A stretch of 64,000 bases of DNA from positions 124,001 to 188,000 of the forward strand of contig NZ_JAAKGS010000001.1 of assembly GCF_011043555.1 (NCBI RefSeq), in the 5' to 3' direction. Source of the DNA: Sphingobacterium sp. SGR-19. GTDB taxonomy: Bacteria; Bacteroidota; Bacteroidia; Sphingobacteriales; Sphingobacteriaceae. Shown here one piece after another: positions 9,598-18,024 of this stretch (position 1 is its first letter; every line of letters starts with the position of its first letter). The notes beneath the pieces were generated by a model. That model was not told the origin of the DNA. It ran no database searches and saw only the letters and a list, made by a program, of their open reading frames with translations. The translations under genes and the position numbers were made by a program.

Positions 9598-9711
9598 GCT
9601 GCATCCGAATGTTTTACAACTGTACAGAACTCATTCTTAGTACTATCCCAAATGTAAAACATTCGAAGCAGCGAGGTTTTTGGTTCTTTTTTACGGAAAA
9701 AAAGAACTTTT
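9598..9711 (+). ncRNA. Long inverted repeat followed by terminator-like hairpin, leader of ispE or small RNA
   Basis: In the 325-bp gap between the divergent regulator (starts 9401) and ispE (starts 9727), the sequence forms a long stem: GCTGC at 9598-9602 and CGAATGTTTTACA at 9606-9618 pair with TGTAAAACATTCG at 9653-9665 and GCAGC at 9668-9672, enclosing a 34-base loop. Ten bases later GTTCTTTTTT (9683-9692) pairs with AAAAAAGAAC (9698-9707) across an ACGG loop and is followed by TTTT, which looks like an intrinsic terminator. Together this could be an attenuated leader for ispE or a free-standing small RNA. No protein frame and no known riboswitch is recognisable. The remainder of the gap (9402-9597) shows nothing I can name. 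Confidence 0.4.
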
Positions 9712-9726
9712 AACTATCATTGCATT

Positions 9727-10542
9727 ATGATTTCATTTGCTAACGCTAAAATCAATATCGGACTAAATATTGTCGGCAAGCGTGCCGATGGCTATCATTT
9801 ATTGGAATCTGTATTTTATCCTTTCCCGTTATACGACATCATAGAAATCACATCAACCGAATCGACTGCTAAAACAACCTTGGAAATTACGGGGCTACAT
9901 TTGCCGGTAGAAGATAATAACCTGTGTTTAAAGGCTTTCCGTTTATTTTCAGAAAGATTTAGTTTACCGACAGTACATATTCATTTACATAAGCAGATCC
10001 CTTATGGAGCAGGTTTAGGAGGAGGTTCGTCGGACGGTGCTTTTGTACTAAAAATGCTCAATGAAAAATTTGATATTGGGCTTTCTGCCGTACAGCTGGA
10101 AGAAGAAGCTGCCAAATTGGGAGCAGATTGCCCCTTTTTTATTCAGAACAAACCGCGTTATGCGGAAGGAATCGGAATGGATTTTTCTGCTGTGTCAACA
10201 GACCTGTCGGATAAATTCTTGGTGCTTGTTAAGCCTCAAATAAATATAGCTACAGCAGAAGCATATCAACATATCGTACCCCGTCCTGCAAAAGAAGATT
10301 TGCGGGAAGTGCTACGTTTCCCTATACAGGACTGGAAATTTTATATTAAAAATGACTTTGAAGAAAGTGTCTTCGAAAAATACCCCATTATAAGGGAAAT
10401 CAAATTAGCTTTATATGCGCAAGGAGCCATATATGCTTCCATGTCCGGTTCCGGATCAGCGGTATACGGTATATTTCCGAAACCTGTTGATCTAACCGTG
10501 CTAAATGACTTGGGGCATGTTTATTATCCGATATTAATTTAA
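9727..10542 (+). CDS. ispE: 4-diphosphocytidyl-2-C-methyl-D-erythritol kinase
   Basis: A 271-residue GHMP kinase that phosphorylates the 2-hydroxyl of CDP-methylerythritol in the non-mevalonate isoprenoid pathway. The N terminus (AKINIGLNIVGKRADGYHLLESVF) carries the family substrate motif and PYGAGLGGGSSDGAFVL (residues about 92-108) is the glycine-rich ATP-binding loop; a C-terminal SMSGSGSAVYG motif is present. The length is normal. It stands alone on the plus strand, ends 2 bp before the convergent ribF stop, and is preceded by a structured leader. Cytoplasmic. Confidence 0.95.
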   Translation: MISFANAKINIGLNIVGKRADGYHLLESVFYPFPLYDIIEITSTESTAKTTLEITGLHLPVEDNNLCLKAFRLFSERFSLPTVHIHLHKQIPYGAGLGGGSSDGAFVLKMLNEKFDIGLSAVQLEEEAAKLGADCPFFIQNKPRYAEGIGMDFSAVSTDLSDKFLVLVKPQINIATAEAYQHIVPRPAKEDLREVLRFPIQDWKFYIKNDFEESVFEKYPIIREIKLALYAQGAIYASMSGSGSAVYGIFPKPVDLTVLNDLGHVYYPILI

Positions 10543-10543
10543 G

Positions 10544-11521
10544 CTATATCCCGAAATATTCCCGAATACTTTTTTCGTCTTCTTTAATCTGGTTGCGCAT
10601 AGCTTCCAATGAATCAAACCATTGATCGTGGCGGATAAACCTAAGAAACTTAACCCGTAGAGTCGCGGAATAAATATCATCTTTAAAATCCAATAAGTTG
10701 ATCTCAATCTTTCGGTTCATGCCATCCACTGTTGGGCGGGTACCAATATACGCCATTCCTTTTGCTATGCGGTCGGGTTGTGGAGCGACATACTCGCCGG
10801 TATGGACGGTGGACATATTGGCGTATATTTCCACTTCTACAGCATAAATGCCATACGCCGGGATAAGTTTATGTGCTTCGTGTACGTTAAGGTTCGCGGT
10901 AGGGAAACCGATCTCCCGACCGATTTGATCGCCACGTACGACAGTACCGGTCAGTTCAAATGGATAACCTAAATATTTGTTTGCAGTTTCGATGTCCCCT
11001 TTTATTAAGGATTCCCGGATTTTGGTAGATGATACGGCAACATCCTCGATATCCTGTTCCGGGATCTGTTCAACAGCGTAGTCATATATCTCGGCCAGCT
11101 CTTTTAGATCCTTGATAGAGCCCTGTCTGTCTTTGCCAAAATGATGGTCGTATCCAATCACAATCTGTTTTGTGCCTAGTCGGCCAACCAAGACATTACT
11201 GATGTATTCTTCCGGTGATTGATTGGAGAAATCACGTGTAAAGGGCGTAATGATTAAGTGGTCAATTCCCGATAAGGCTAATCGATGGGTCTTTTCCTCT
11301 ATATCGTTAATAAGACGCAAATTATCGTCATCCGGATTGATGATTAGACGGGGATGCGGAAAAAAAGTAAGTAAGATAGTTTCGCCATTTCCTTCTGCAG
11401 CACATTCCCTTAATTTGGATAAGATTTTCTGATGGCCAATATGTACACCGTCAAATGTGCCAATGGTTACGACAGCATTTGAGAGTGGTTCAAACTCATC
11501 TAAACTTTTATATATTTTCAC
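10544..11521 (-). CDS. ribF: Bifunctional riboflavin kinase / FAD synthetase
   Basis: A 325-residue enzyme that converts riboflavin to FMN and FMN to FAD. The N-terminal nucleotidyltransferase domain shows VTIGTFDGVHIGHQKIL (residues about 18-34), the HxGH-type motif, and a later SSTKIRESL. The C-terminal flavokinase domain shows GREIGFPTANL (about residue 205) and a terminal ENRxIEI-like stretch (MNRKIEINLLDF). It is the last gene of the ftsX-DUF3098-uppP-truB-ribF run and starts 21 bp after the truB stop. The truB-ribF pairing is common in bacteria. Confidence 0.96.
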   Translation of the reverse strand: MKIYKSLDEFEPLSNAVVTIGTFDGVHIGHQKILSKLRECAAEGNGETILLTFFPHPRLIINPDDDNLRLINDIEEKTHRLALSGIDHLIITPFTRDFSNQSPEEYISNVLVGRLGTKQIVIGYDHHFGKDRQGSIKDLKELAEIYDYAVEQIPEQDIEDVAVSSTKIRESLIKGDIETANKYLGYPFELTGTVVRGDQIGREIGFPTANLNVHEAHKLIPAYGIYAVEVEIYANMSTVHTGEYVAPQPDRIAKGMAYIGTRPTVDGMNRKIEINLLDFKDDIYSATLRVKFLRFIRHDQWFDSLEAMRNQIKEDEKSIREYFGI

Positions 11522-11542
11522 TACTTATAATTAGTTGTTTGT

Positions 11543-12265
11543 CTATTGTTGAATCGTTCTTTTGTGTAATTTAATTTTTTCAATTAAATCTTGCAAATTC
11601 CAAGCATTATCTACATGAAAATCACCACTTTTGGTACGTCTAAGCTGACTGAGATGGGCGCCAATTCCCAAAGCCTTTCCAAAATCATGTGCGATAGAGC
11701 GGATATAAGTCCCTTTGGAACAACTGATTCTAAAATACACATTGGGCATCTCGATTTTCTCTATTTCGAAGCGGTTAATCGTAATACGCCGTGCTTTCAA
11801 TTCAACATCTTCTCCGCGTCGTGCTTTTTCATATACGCGTTCGCCTTTTATTTTAATGGCCGAATGGGCGGGCGGATACTGTTCAAGTTCACCTATAAAT
11901 TGTAGTGCCGTTTCATATATTTCAGTTTCGGTGATAGGCGTATAATCGAAGGTCTGATCAACTACTGTTTCCAAATCATAGGACGGGGTAGTTGCCCCCA
12001 ATGTAATCACACCCGTATATTCTTTGTCTTCCGCCTGGAAAGAGTCTATTCGTTTTGTGAATTTACCTGTACAGATAATCAATAATCCAGTTGCCAAGGG
12101 ATCGAGGGTTCCGGCATGGCCTACTTTAATTTTTTGAGGCTTCATACTATTGCGGAGCTTACCTACCACATCAAAACTGGTCCAATCCAAGGGTTTATCA
12201 ACCAATAGAACCTCACCTTCTGCAAAATTGAATGGAGAAGATACGGTTTCTTCTACGTTTGTCAT
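11543..12265 (-). CDS. truB: tRNA pseudouridine(55) synthase
   Basis: A 240-residue protein that makes pseudouridine 55 in the T-loop of tRNAs. The catalytic aspartate sits in VGHAGTLDPLATGLLI (residues about 48-63). The further family blocks KEYTGVITLG and SKGTYIRSIAHDFG are present. It lacks the C-terminal PUA-type extension of longer homologues, which is usual for this group. The start codon at 12265 directly abuts the uppP stop at 12266, indicating translational coupling in the operon. Confidence 0.96.
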   Translation of the reverse strand: MTNVEETVSSPFNFAEGEVLLVDKPLDWTSFDVVGKLRNSMKPQKIKVGHAGTLDPLATGLLIICTGKFTKRIDSFQAEDKEYTGVITLGATTPSYDLETVVDQTFDYTPITETEIYETALQFIGELEQYPPAHSAIKIKGERVYEKARRGEDVELKARRITINRFEIEKIEMPNVYFRISCSKGTYIRSIAHDFGKALGIGAHLSQLRRTKSGDFHVDNAWNLQDLIEKIKLHKRTIQQ

Positions 12266-13060
12266 TTATATAATTTCAAGGCTATGTCCGCTCAATAATA
12301 ATCCAATAATCACGAGCCCCACAATAATACGATACCATCCGAACGCTTTAAAACCATATTTTGTCAATACGCTGATAAAGCTTTTAATGGCAATTATGGC
12401 GACAATAAAACCGACCACATTACCAACGATAAGGAGATTTATTTCTTCACCCGTAAAAACATGACCTTCTTTAAAGAATTTATAAAGTTTAACAACAGAA
12501 GCGCCCGCCATCATTGGAATGGCCAAAAAGAAAGAAAATTCGGCAGCGGCTTTGCGGGTCAGACTTTGGGTCATACCGCCAACTATCGTACTTGCCGAAC
12601 GTGACGTTCCAGGAATCAGCGCCAAACATTGATACCAACCGATGATAAACGCTTGTTTGTAAGAAATATCATCCGAATTATCAACTTGAGGTTTGTTAAA
12701 CCACTTGTCCACAAATAATAGGATGACACCGCCAATGACTAGCATTACCGCTACCATCAACGGACTTTCTAAAAGGGAATCAATGAAATCGTTAAGCACT
12801 AATCCAAGTATAGAAGCTGGGATAGCAGCGACTACCAGCTTATAATAAAAGTCGAGTGATTTAAAGAACCGCCGATAGTATAAAACTAAAACGGAAAGGA
12901 TCGTACCGAGCTGTATAACGATGGTAAACAGTTTGACGAAAGGAGTGGGCTCCATACCCATTAACGCTGTTCCGATAATCATATGACCTGTCGAAGAAAC
13001 AGGTAAAAATTCTGTTAATCCTTCAATGATTGCCAAGACAATCGCCTGAAAATAGGTCAT
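12266..13060 (-). CDS. uppP: Undecaprenyl-diphosphatase
   Basis: A 264-residue polytopic inner-membrane phosphatase that recycles the undecaprenyl-PP carrier for peptidoglycan synthesis. Both signature motifs are visible: IEGLTEFLPVSSTGHMI near the N terminus (residues about 13-29) and PGTSRSASTI near 150. About eight hydrophobic segments are spread over the chain. It begins 2 bp after the DUF3098 stop and abuts truB, so it belongs to the ftsX-ribF run. Resistance to bacitracin is the known side phenotype of this family. Confidence 0.96.
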   Translation of the reverse strand: MTYFQAIVLAIIEGLTEFLPVSSTGHMIIGTALMGMEPTPFVKLFTIVIQLGTILSVLVLYYRRFFKSLDFYYKLVVAAIPASILGLVLNDFIDSLLESPLMVAVMLVIGGVILLFVDKWFNKPQVDNSDDISYKQAFIIGWYQCLALIPGTSRSASTIVGGMTQSLTRKAAAEFSFFLAIPMMAGASVVKLYKFFKEGHVFTGEEINLLIVGNVVGFIVAIIAIKSFISVLTKYGFKAFGWYRIIVGLVIIGLLLSGHSLEII

Positions 13061-13062
13061 TC

Positions 13063-13305
13063 TTAATTATTTTTTTTGTTTTTGGGTTTGTATAAAATAG
13101 CAACGAAGCCTAAAGCAAATCCGAGGACAACCACGAAAGGAGCTAGCGTTATCTTTGTGAAACTGTAAATATCTTCTGTGCCCATCATGAGGATGAAACC
13201 CAGAACAACCACCAGCACGCTGGCAATAAACAGTTGATAGTTTATTTTTTCAAAAACAAAGCCGGATTTTGGCTGTGAAGTATAATGTTGTTTCTTTTCT
13301 GACAT
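13063..13305 (-). CDS. Small DUF3098-family membrane protein
   Basis: An 80-residue protein with a polar N terminus and two predicted membrane helices (about residues 27-45 and 52-70), matching the DUF3098 family, which in Bacteroidota is typically located between ftsX and uppP. The motif GFILMMGTEDIYSFTKITLAP between the helices is characteristic. Function is unknown. Its fixed position next to cell-division and cell-wall carrier genes suggests a role in envelope growth, which is inference only. Confidence 0.85.
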   Translation of the reverse strand: MSEKKQHYTSQPKSGFVFEKINYQLFIASVLVVVLGFILMMGTEDIYSFTKITLAPFVVVLGFALGFVAILYKPKNKKNN

Positions 13306-13398
13306 ATCTCTTTGTTCGTGATTTAATTGGACTAATATAATTGCCCGTTACATTTCACTTTTTATACATTTACGGTTTAACTCTCTTATAACTCATCA

Positions 13399-14277
13399 TT
13401 ACCTATACAAGCTATGCGATTTAGCTCTTAGATATTTTGTTACCGCGAAGTATGTACTGAAACCGGAAATAACAATACCTAAAGCAACGACAATAAGGAA
13501 AATAGCACCAAACTCATACCAATTACGTAAAAATACTAAATCTGGAATCTGTTTTTGGGCGAATTGCAAGGTAAATATCAATAGCAAAATAGCGATCAGG
13601 GCGCCCAGCAAACCATGGAATATACCATATAGGAGATAAGGTTTACGAATGAAGTTCTTCGTTGCGCCGATCAATTGCATGCTCTTGATGAGGAACCTTT
13701 GTGAATAAATCGCTAAACGAATCGTATTATTGATTAGCGCTACGGCAATGATTAACAACACAATGGTGAATCCTAAAACAACGATACCAATAATACGGAT
13801 ATTCTTATTGACCATGTCAATGAGCGATTCTTGATATATAACCTCCTTAACACGACTGTTTTTAGCTGATTTTTGAATAAAAGTCTGTATGCTATCGGTA
13901 TTGGCATATTGTTCTTTGAGGTATACGTCGATCGAAGGTAGCAGGGGATTGTGTCCTAGATATTCTACAAAATCTTCCCCGAGGTCTTCCTTTAGATTTT
14001 TCGCCGCAAGCTCCTTGCTAATATATTCTGTGCGTAATACATAAGGATCTTTTTCAAGGTCTTTTTGCATCGCCAATACATCTCCCTCATTTACATTGTC
14101 ATTGACTATGATATTGAGAACGATATTTTCTTTGACGTATTTTGACAGATTCTTTGCGTGCACCAAAATCAAGCCTAGTAAACCTGTCATCAATAATACC
14201 AACGCGATACTAATGACCGTTGACACATAAACAGATTTGGTTTTCTTTCTCGGTGAACCTTCTTCGTGAGTAGACAT
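13399..14277 (-). CDS. ftsX: Cell-division protein FtsX (permease-like)
   Basis: A 292-residue FtsX homologue: a cytoplasmic N terminus, a first membrane helix (about residues 20-42), an extracytoplasmic domain of about 120 residues, and three C-terminal helices (about 165-190, 215-240, 255-280) of the FtsX/MacB type. With the ATPase FtsE it controls peptidoglycan hydrolases at the division site. ftsE is not adjacent here, as is common in Bacteroidota. It heads the minus-strand run that continues to ribF, and is divergent from leuS across a 202-bp gap. Confidence 0.92.
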   Translation of the reverse strand: MSTHEEGSPRKKTKSVYVSTVISIALVLLMTGLLGLILVHAKNLSKYVKENIVLNIIVNDNVNEGDVLAMQKDLEKDPYVLRTEYISKELAAKNLKEDLGEDFVEYLGHNPLLPSIDVYLKEQYANTDSIQTFIQKSAKNSRVKEVIYQESLIDMVNKNIRIIGIVVLGFTIVLLIIAVALINNTIRLAIYSQRFLIKSMQLIGATKNFIRKPYLLYGIFHGLLGALIAILLLIFTLQFAQKQIPDLVFLRNWYEFGAIFLIVVALGIVISGFSTYFAVTKYLRAKSHSLYR

Positions 14278-14479
14278 ACGCTCTTTTTAATCTAATATTA
14301 TGATGCGAAAGTAAATAATAATGTGCATTTAAGAAACAATTCATCCGAATAATTTGCCTAAACACCTAGACATTTAACATTCAATATACACATTTTATTG
14401 TCTATTCTGAAACTTTTATGTCTAAATTGATGTAAAATAGCTATTTTCGCATCTCTTTCAGATTAGCAGCAACATTATT

Positions 14480-17263
14480 ATGGAATACAATCATCAATCG
14501 TTAGAAAAGAAGTGGCAACAATTTTGGGCTGAACATAATACGTTTAAGCCCGCAGGGACAACAGATAAGCCAAAGTATTACGTATTGGACATGTTCCCTT
14601 ATCCGTCCGGCGCCGGACTGCACGTTGGGCACCCGCTCGGTTATATTGCTTCTGATATCTTTTCCCGATATAAAAGATTGAAAGGTTTTAATGTATTGCA
14701 TCCCATGGGTTATGACTCATTTGGGCTGCCTGCTGAACAATATGCTATTCAAACGGGACAACATCCGTCCGTTACGACAGAAGCAAATATCGCGCGATAT
14801 AGAGAGCAATTGGATAACATCGGTTTTTCTTACGATTGGTCGAGGGAGGTGCGCACATCCGAACCCGATTATTATAAATGGACACAGTGGATTTTCATGC
14901 AGTTGTTCAATGCGTGGTATAGTAATGAGACAGATAAAGCGGAGTCAATCGATAATTTAATAGAGCGATTCAAAACCTCTGGTTCTGAAGGTATTCATGC
15001 GGTTTGTGATGAAGATGTATTGACCTTTACAGCAGCCGAATGGAATGGTTTTTCGGAGGAGGAACAACAACGCGAATTGCTGAAATATAGATTGGCCTAT
15101 TTGCGGGAAAGTACGGTGAATTGGTGTGCTGCTTTAGGCACTGTATTAGCTAATGATGAAGTTATCAATGGTGTATCAGAGCGTGGGGGATATCCTGTAG
15201 AACAGAAGAAAATGATGCAATGGTCAATGCGTATTACAGCATATGCTGACCGTTTGCTGCGCGGATTGGATACGGTGGATTGGCCGGAACCATTAGTGGA
15301 AATGCAGCGTAATTGGATAGGGAAATCGATAGGGGCATCGGTAAAATTCCCGTTGCCTCAGTTGGATACAGATATTGAAGTATTTACCACCCGGGTAGAT
15401 ACCATCTTTGGTGTCTCGTTTATCGTTTTAGCACCAGAACATGAATTAGTTGATTCTTTGACGACAGATGATCAACGGTCTGAAATAGAATCTTATAAAG
15501 AAAGAACGGCGAAGAAATCTGAACTAGATCGTATGGCAGATACCAAAACGGTATCAGGTGCTTTTACAGGTTCATACGCGAAACATCCGTTGACTGGAAC
15601 CGACGTGCCCATTTGGATTGCAGACTATGTATTGGCGGGATATGGAACGGGAGCTGTGATGGCCGTACCATCCGGTGACCAACGGGATTATGTTTTTGCA
15701 AAACATTTTAATTTGCCGATTATCCCGATTTCCGATGCACAAAACATAGAAGAAGAAGCTGATCCCACGAAAGATGGCCGCTATATCAATTCTGATTTTA
15801 TCAACGGTATGACGTATATTGAAGCTGTGCCAGCTTTGATTGAACGCTTGGAAGAACTCCGCTTAGGTAAGGCTAAAATAAACTACCGAATGCGCGATGC
15901 TATTTTTGGCCGTCAGCGCTATTGGGGCGAACCTGTGCCGGTATACTTTAAAGATGGATTGCCTTATTTGATAAAAGAGGAAGAGTTACCTTTATTATTG
16001 CCGGAGGTAGACAAATATCTGCCTACAGAAACAGGTGAACCGCCATTGGGCAGGGCAGAAGGATGGAAATATCAAGGCAAATATGAGCATGAATTGAGTA
16101 CAATGCCGGGCTGGGCGGGCTCTTCTTGGTATTGGTTCCGTTATATGGATCCCACGAATAAGGAATCTTTTGCATCCAAAGAGGCTGTAGATTATTGGAA
16201 AGCTGTCGATTTATATATTGGTGGTTCAGAACATGCTACGGGGCATTTGCTCTACTCTAGATTTTGGAATAAAGTATTGAAAGATCTAGGATATCACAAT
16301 GAAGAGGAACCTTTCAAAAAGTTGATCAACCAAGGAATGATTCAAGGACGCTCTAATTTTGTATATCGTGTTCTTGATGAAGAGGGCAAAGGGACAAATG
16401 TTTTTGTTTCGTATGGTCTAAAAGATAAATACAAGACGATTCCATTGCATGTCGATGTGAACATCGTTTATAACGATGTACTCGATACGGAGAAATTCAA
16501 AGCATTTCGTCCAGATTTTGCAGATGCGGAATTTGTTTTGGAAAATGGCAAGTATATTTGCGGAAACGAAGTGGAGAAGATGTCAAAGTCTAAATTTAAC
16601 GTGGTTAACCCCGACGACATTATAGAGGCATATGGTGCCGATACACTTCGCCTTTACGAAATGTTCTTGGGTCCATTGGAGCAATCAAAACCTTGGAACA
16701 CAAATGGTATTGAGGGAGTATATAAATTTTTACGTAAGGTATGGCGTTTATTCCATGATGCACAGGGAAATTTTGGCGTGTCCGGTGAAGAGCCTACCAA
16801 AGCGGAATATAAAGCATTGCATAAAATCATCAAAAAAGTAGAAGAGGATATTGAGCGGTTCTCGTTCAATACTTCTGTATCGGCATTTATGATTTGTGTG
16901 AACGAACTGACCGATTTGAAATGTAATAAGCACAAAATATTACAAGATCTTATTATTGTCCTTCAGCCTTATGCTCCTCATATTGCGGAAGAATTATGGG
17001 CGTTATTAGGGAATGAGGCTGGCACAATCTCCTACGCATCATATCCTGTTTTTAATCCGGAATACTTGGTTGAATCAGAATTTGCTTATCCGGTTTCTGT
17101 TAATGGAAAAATGAAGATGAACTTACCGTTGGCGCTAGATTTGGATCCGAACGCTGTAGAGGAAACTGTTTTAGCAAATGCAGATGTGCAGCGCTATCTG
17201 GATGGAAAAGCCGTGAAAAAGGTGATTTTCGTGAAGGGCAAGATTATCAATATTGTCGTATAA
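14480..17263 (+). CDS. leuS: Leucyl-tRNA synthetase
   Basis: A 927-residue class I aminoacyl-tRNA synthetase. The HIGH-type motif is [12 protein letters not shown] (residue about 49), the editing (CP1) domain contains the [12 protein letters not shown] block around residue 310, and the KMSKS motif is [11 protein letters not shown] near residue 700. A tRNA-binding anticodon domain follows. The Met start follows the usual [13 protein letters not shown]. It is somewhat longer than the E. coli enzyme because of insertions in the first half and before KMSKS, which are common in this phylum. Monocistronic, with a regulated downstream gene whose operators begin 30 bp after its stop. Confidence 0.97.
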   Translation: MEYNHQSLEKKWQQFWAEHNTFKPAGTTDKPKYYVLDMFPYPSGAGLHVGHPLGYIASDIFSRYKRLKGFNVLHPMGYDSFGLPAEQYAIQTGQHPSVTTEANIARYREQLDNIGFSYDWSREVRTSEPDYYKWTQWIFMQLFNAWYSNETDKAESIDNLIERFKTSGSEGIHAVCDEDVLTFTAAEWNGFSEEEQQRELLKYRLAYLRESTVNWCAALGTVLANDEVINGVSERGGYPVEQKKMMQWSMRITAYADRLLRGLDTVDWPEPLVEMQRNWIGKSIGASVKFPLPQLDTDIEVFTTRVDTIFGVSFIVLAPEHELVDSLTTDDQRSEIESYKERTAKKSELDRMADTKTVSGAFTGSYAKHPLTGTDVPIWIADYVLAGYGTGAVMAVPSGDQRDYVFAKHFNLPIIPISDAQNIEEEADPTKDGRYINSDFINGMTYIEAVPALIERLEELRLGKAKINYRMRDAIFGRQRYWGEPVPVYFKDGLPYLIKEEELPLLLPEVDKYLPTETGEPPLGRAEGWKYQGKYEHELSTMPGWAGSSWYWFRYMDPTNKESFASKEAVDYWKAVDLYIGGSEHATGHLLYSRFWNKVLKDLGYHNEEEPFKKLINQGMIQGRSNFVYRVLDEEGKGTNVFVSYGLKDKYKTIPLHVDVNIVYNDVLDTEKFKAFRPDFADAEFVLENGKYICGNEVEKMSKSKFNVVNPDDIIEAYGADTLRLYEMFLGPLEQSKPWNTNGIEGVYKFLRKVWRLFHDAQGNFGVSGEEPTKAEYKALHKIIKKVEEDIERFSFNTSVSAFMICVNELTDLKCNKHKILQDLIIVLQPYAPHIAEELWALLGNEAGTISYASYPVFNPEYLVESEFAYPVSVNGKMKMNLPLALDLDPNAVEETVLANADVQRYLDGKAVKKVIFVKGKIINIVV

Positions 17264-17292
17264 CCTTTTATACCTTACTTTTTGAGCTATAT

Positions 17293-17396
17293 TATCATTA
17301 TTTTTAATGATATCTCCATTTATCACTGTTTTTAGTGATATTCTGTTTTATCATTGATTTTAGTGATAATTTTACTTATCACTAATTTTGCTGATA
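17293..17396. promoter_or_regulatory. Array of four 20-bp inverted repeats at exact 28-bp spacing (operator array)
   Basis: Four copies of TATCA(C/T)T-N6-A(G)TGATA start at 17293, 17321, 17349 and 17377, each 20 bp long and separated by 8 bp, giving a constant period of 28 bp. Copy 1 is TATCATTA-TTTT-TAATGATA (perfect 8-bp arms); copy 2 is TATCACT-N6-AGTGATA (perfect 7-bp arms); copies 3 and 4 have one mismatch in the arms (TATCATT/AGTGATA and TATCACT/GCTGATA). The last copy covers the -33 element of the satD promoter and ends 37 bp before the ATG. Such an arrangement is expected for cooperative binding of a dimeric repressor. The likeliest ligand is the HTH-bearing SatD protein itself (autoregulation), which is inference. 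Confidence 0.7.
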
Positions 17397-17418
17397 TGCT
17401 GTTGTATACCTATCTTTG
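17387..17418 (+). promoter_or_regulatory. Bacteroidota-type promoter of satD
   Basis: TTTG at 17387-17390 and TATCTTTG (TAnnTTTG, -7 box) at 17411-17418 are separated by 20 bp, the normal spacing of the Bacteroidota housekeeping promoter. The predicted start lies near 17425, only about 10 bases before the ATG at 17434. The -33 box is inside the fourth inverted repeat, so occupancy of that repeat should block transcription. Confidence 0.6.
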
Positions 17419-17433
17419 AGTAAAAGATGTTAT

Positions 17434-18024
17434 ATGATAGCTGTCATATCAGGTGATATAATCAAATCGCGCTCCGAAGACCCGAAAGTATGGATGCCGG
17501 CATTGGAAGAAGCCATAGGTGTGTATTCGAATAAATTTGATATTTTTCGGGGAGATAGTTTTCAAGCGGAGCTTACGTTGCAAAACGTGTTAACAGCAAC
17601 TTTTTATATTAAAGCGGCTATGCTGGTGTATGATTTGGATGTACGTATTGGCATCGGCATCGGAACGAAAGAATATGATGCTCCGCATATCAAAAACTCC
17701 TTTGGTTCTGCACTTATTTATTCTGGAGAAGCTTTTGAAGAATTAAAAAAAGACACCATCTTTTTTAAATCGGCTTATCCCACACTCGACGCCGTATGCA
17801 ATGTTATATTACCATTGGTGGCGGAACTGGCTACACGTTGGACACCTAATATGGCAGAGACGGTAAAAGCGGCGTTTCAAAATGAGGGCGTCAACCAAGC
17901 GGAATTGGCCAAAATATTGGATAAGAAATATCAAAGTCAAGTGAGCACTGAACTGCAGAAAGCGAGCTATGTTAAAATACAACGTGCATTAGATTACTGT
18001 ACAAAAGAAATGTTAGCGTTATGA
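17434..18024 (+). CDS. SatD-family protein: cyclase/GGDEF-like domain plus C-terminal HTH
   Basis: The 196-residue product belongs to the SatD family (PF16264), whose biochemical function is not established. From the ATG at 17434 (a TTG at 17416 would add six residues but lies inside the promoter) it reads SGDIIKSR at residues 6-13, FRGDSFQ at 38-44 and VRIGIGIG about 70-77, then GSALIYSGEAFEEL. The two aspartates D8 and D41 and their spacing resemble the metal-binding Asp pair of class III cyclases and GGDEF proteins. The C-terminal part (about 153-182, NQAELAKILDKKYQSQVSTEL) looks like a helix-turn-helix with a typical SQ-VS recognition helix. The stop overlaps the start of the DUF3307 gene (ATGA), indicating coupling. 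I infer a nucleotide-responsive autorepressor; a function as a true cyclase is open. Confidence 0.72.
   Translation: MIAVISGDIIKSRSEDPKVWMPALEEAIGVYSNKFDIFRGDSFQAELTLQNVLTATFYIKAAMLVYDLDVRIGIGIGTKEYDAPHIKNSFGSALIYSGEAFEELKKDTIFFKSAYPTLDAVCNVILPLVAELATRWTPNMAETVKAAFQNEGVNQAELAKILDKKYQSQVSTELQKASYVKIQRALDYCTKEMLAL

Noticed and set aside
9598-9672. Long inverted repeat before ispE as an integron attC site or insertion-sequence end
   Set aside because: No core sites, integrase, transposase or target duplication is seen.
17293-17396. The regular repeat before satD as a short CRISPR array
   Set aside because: Units are 20-bp inverted repeats with 8-bp gaps, far shorter than CRISPR spacers, the repeats vary, no cas genes are near, and the last copy overlaps a promoter.
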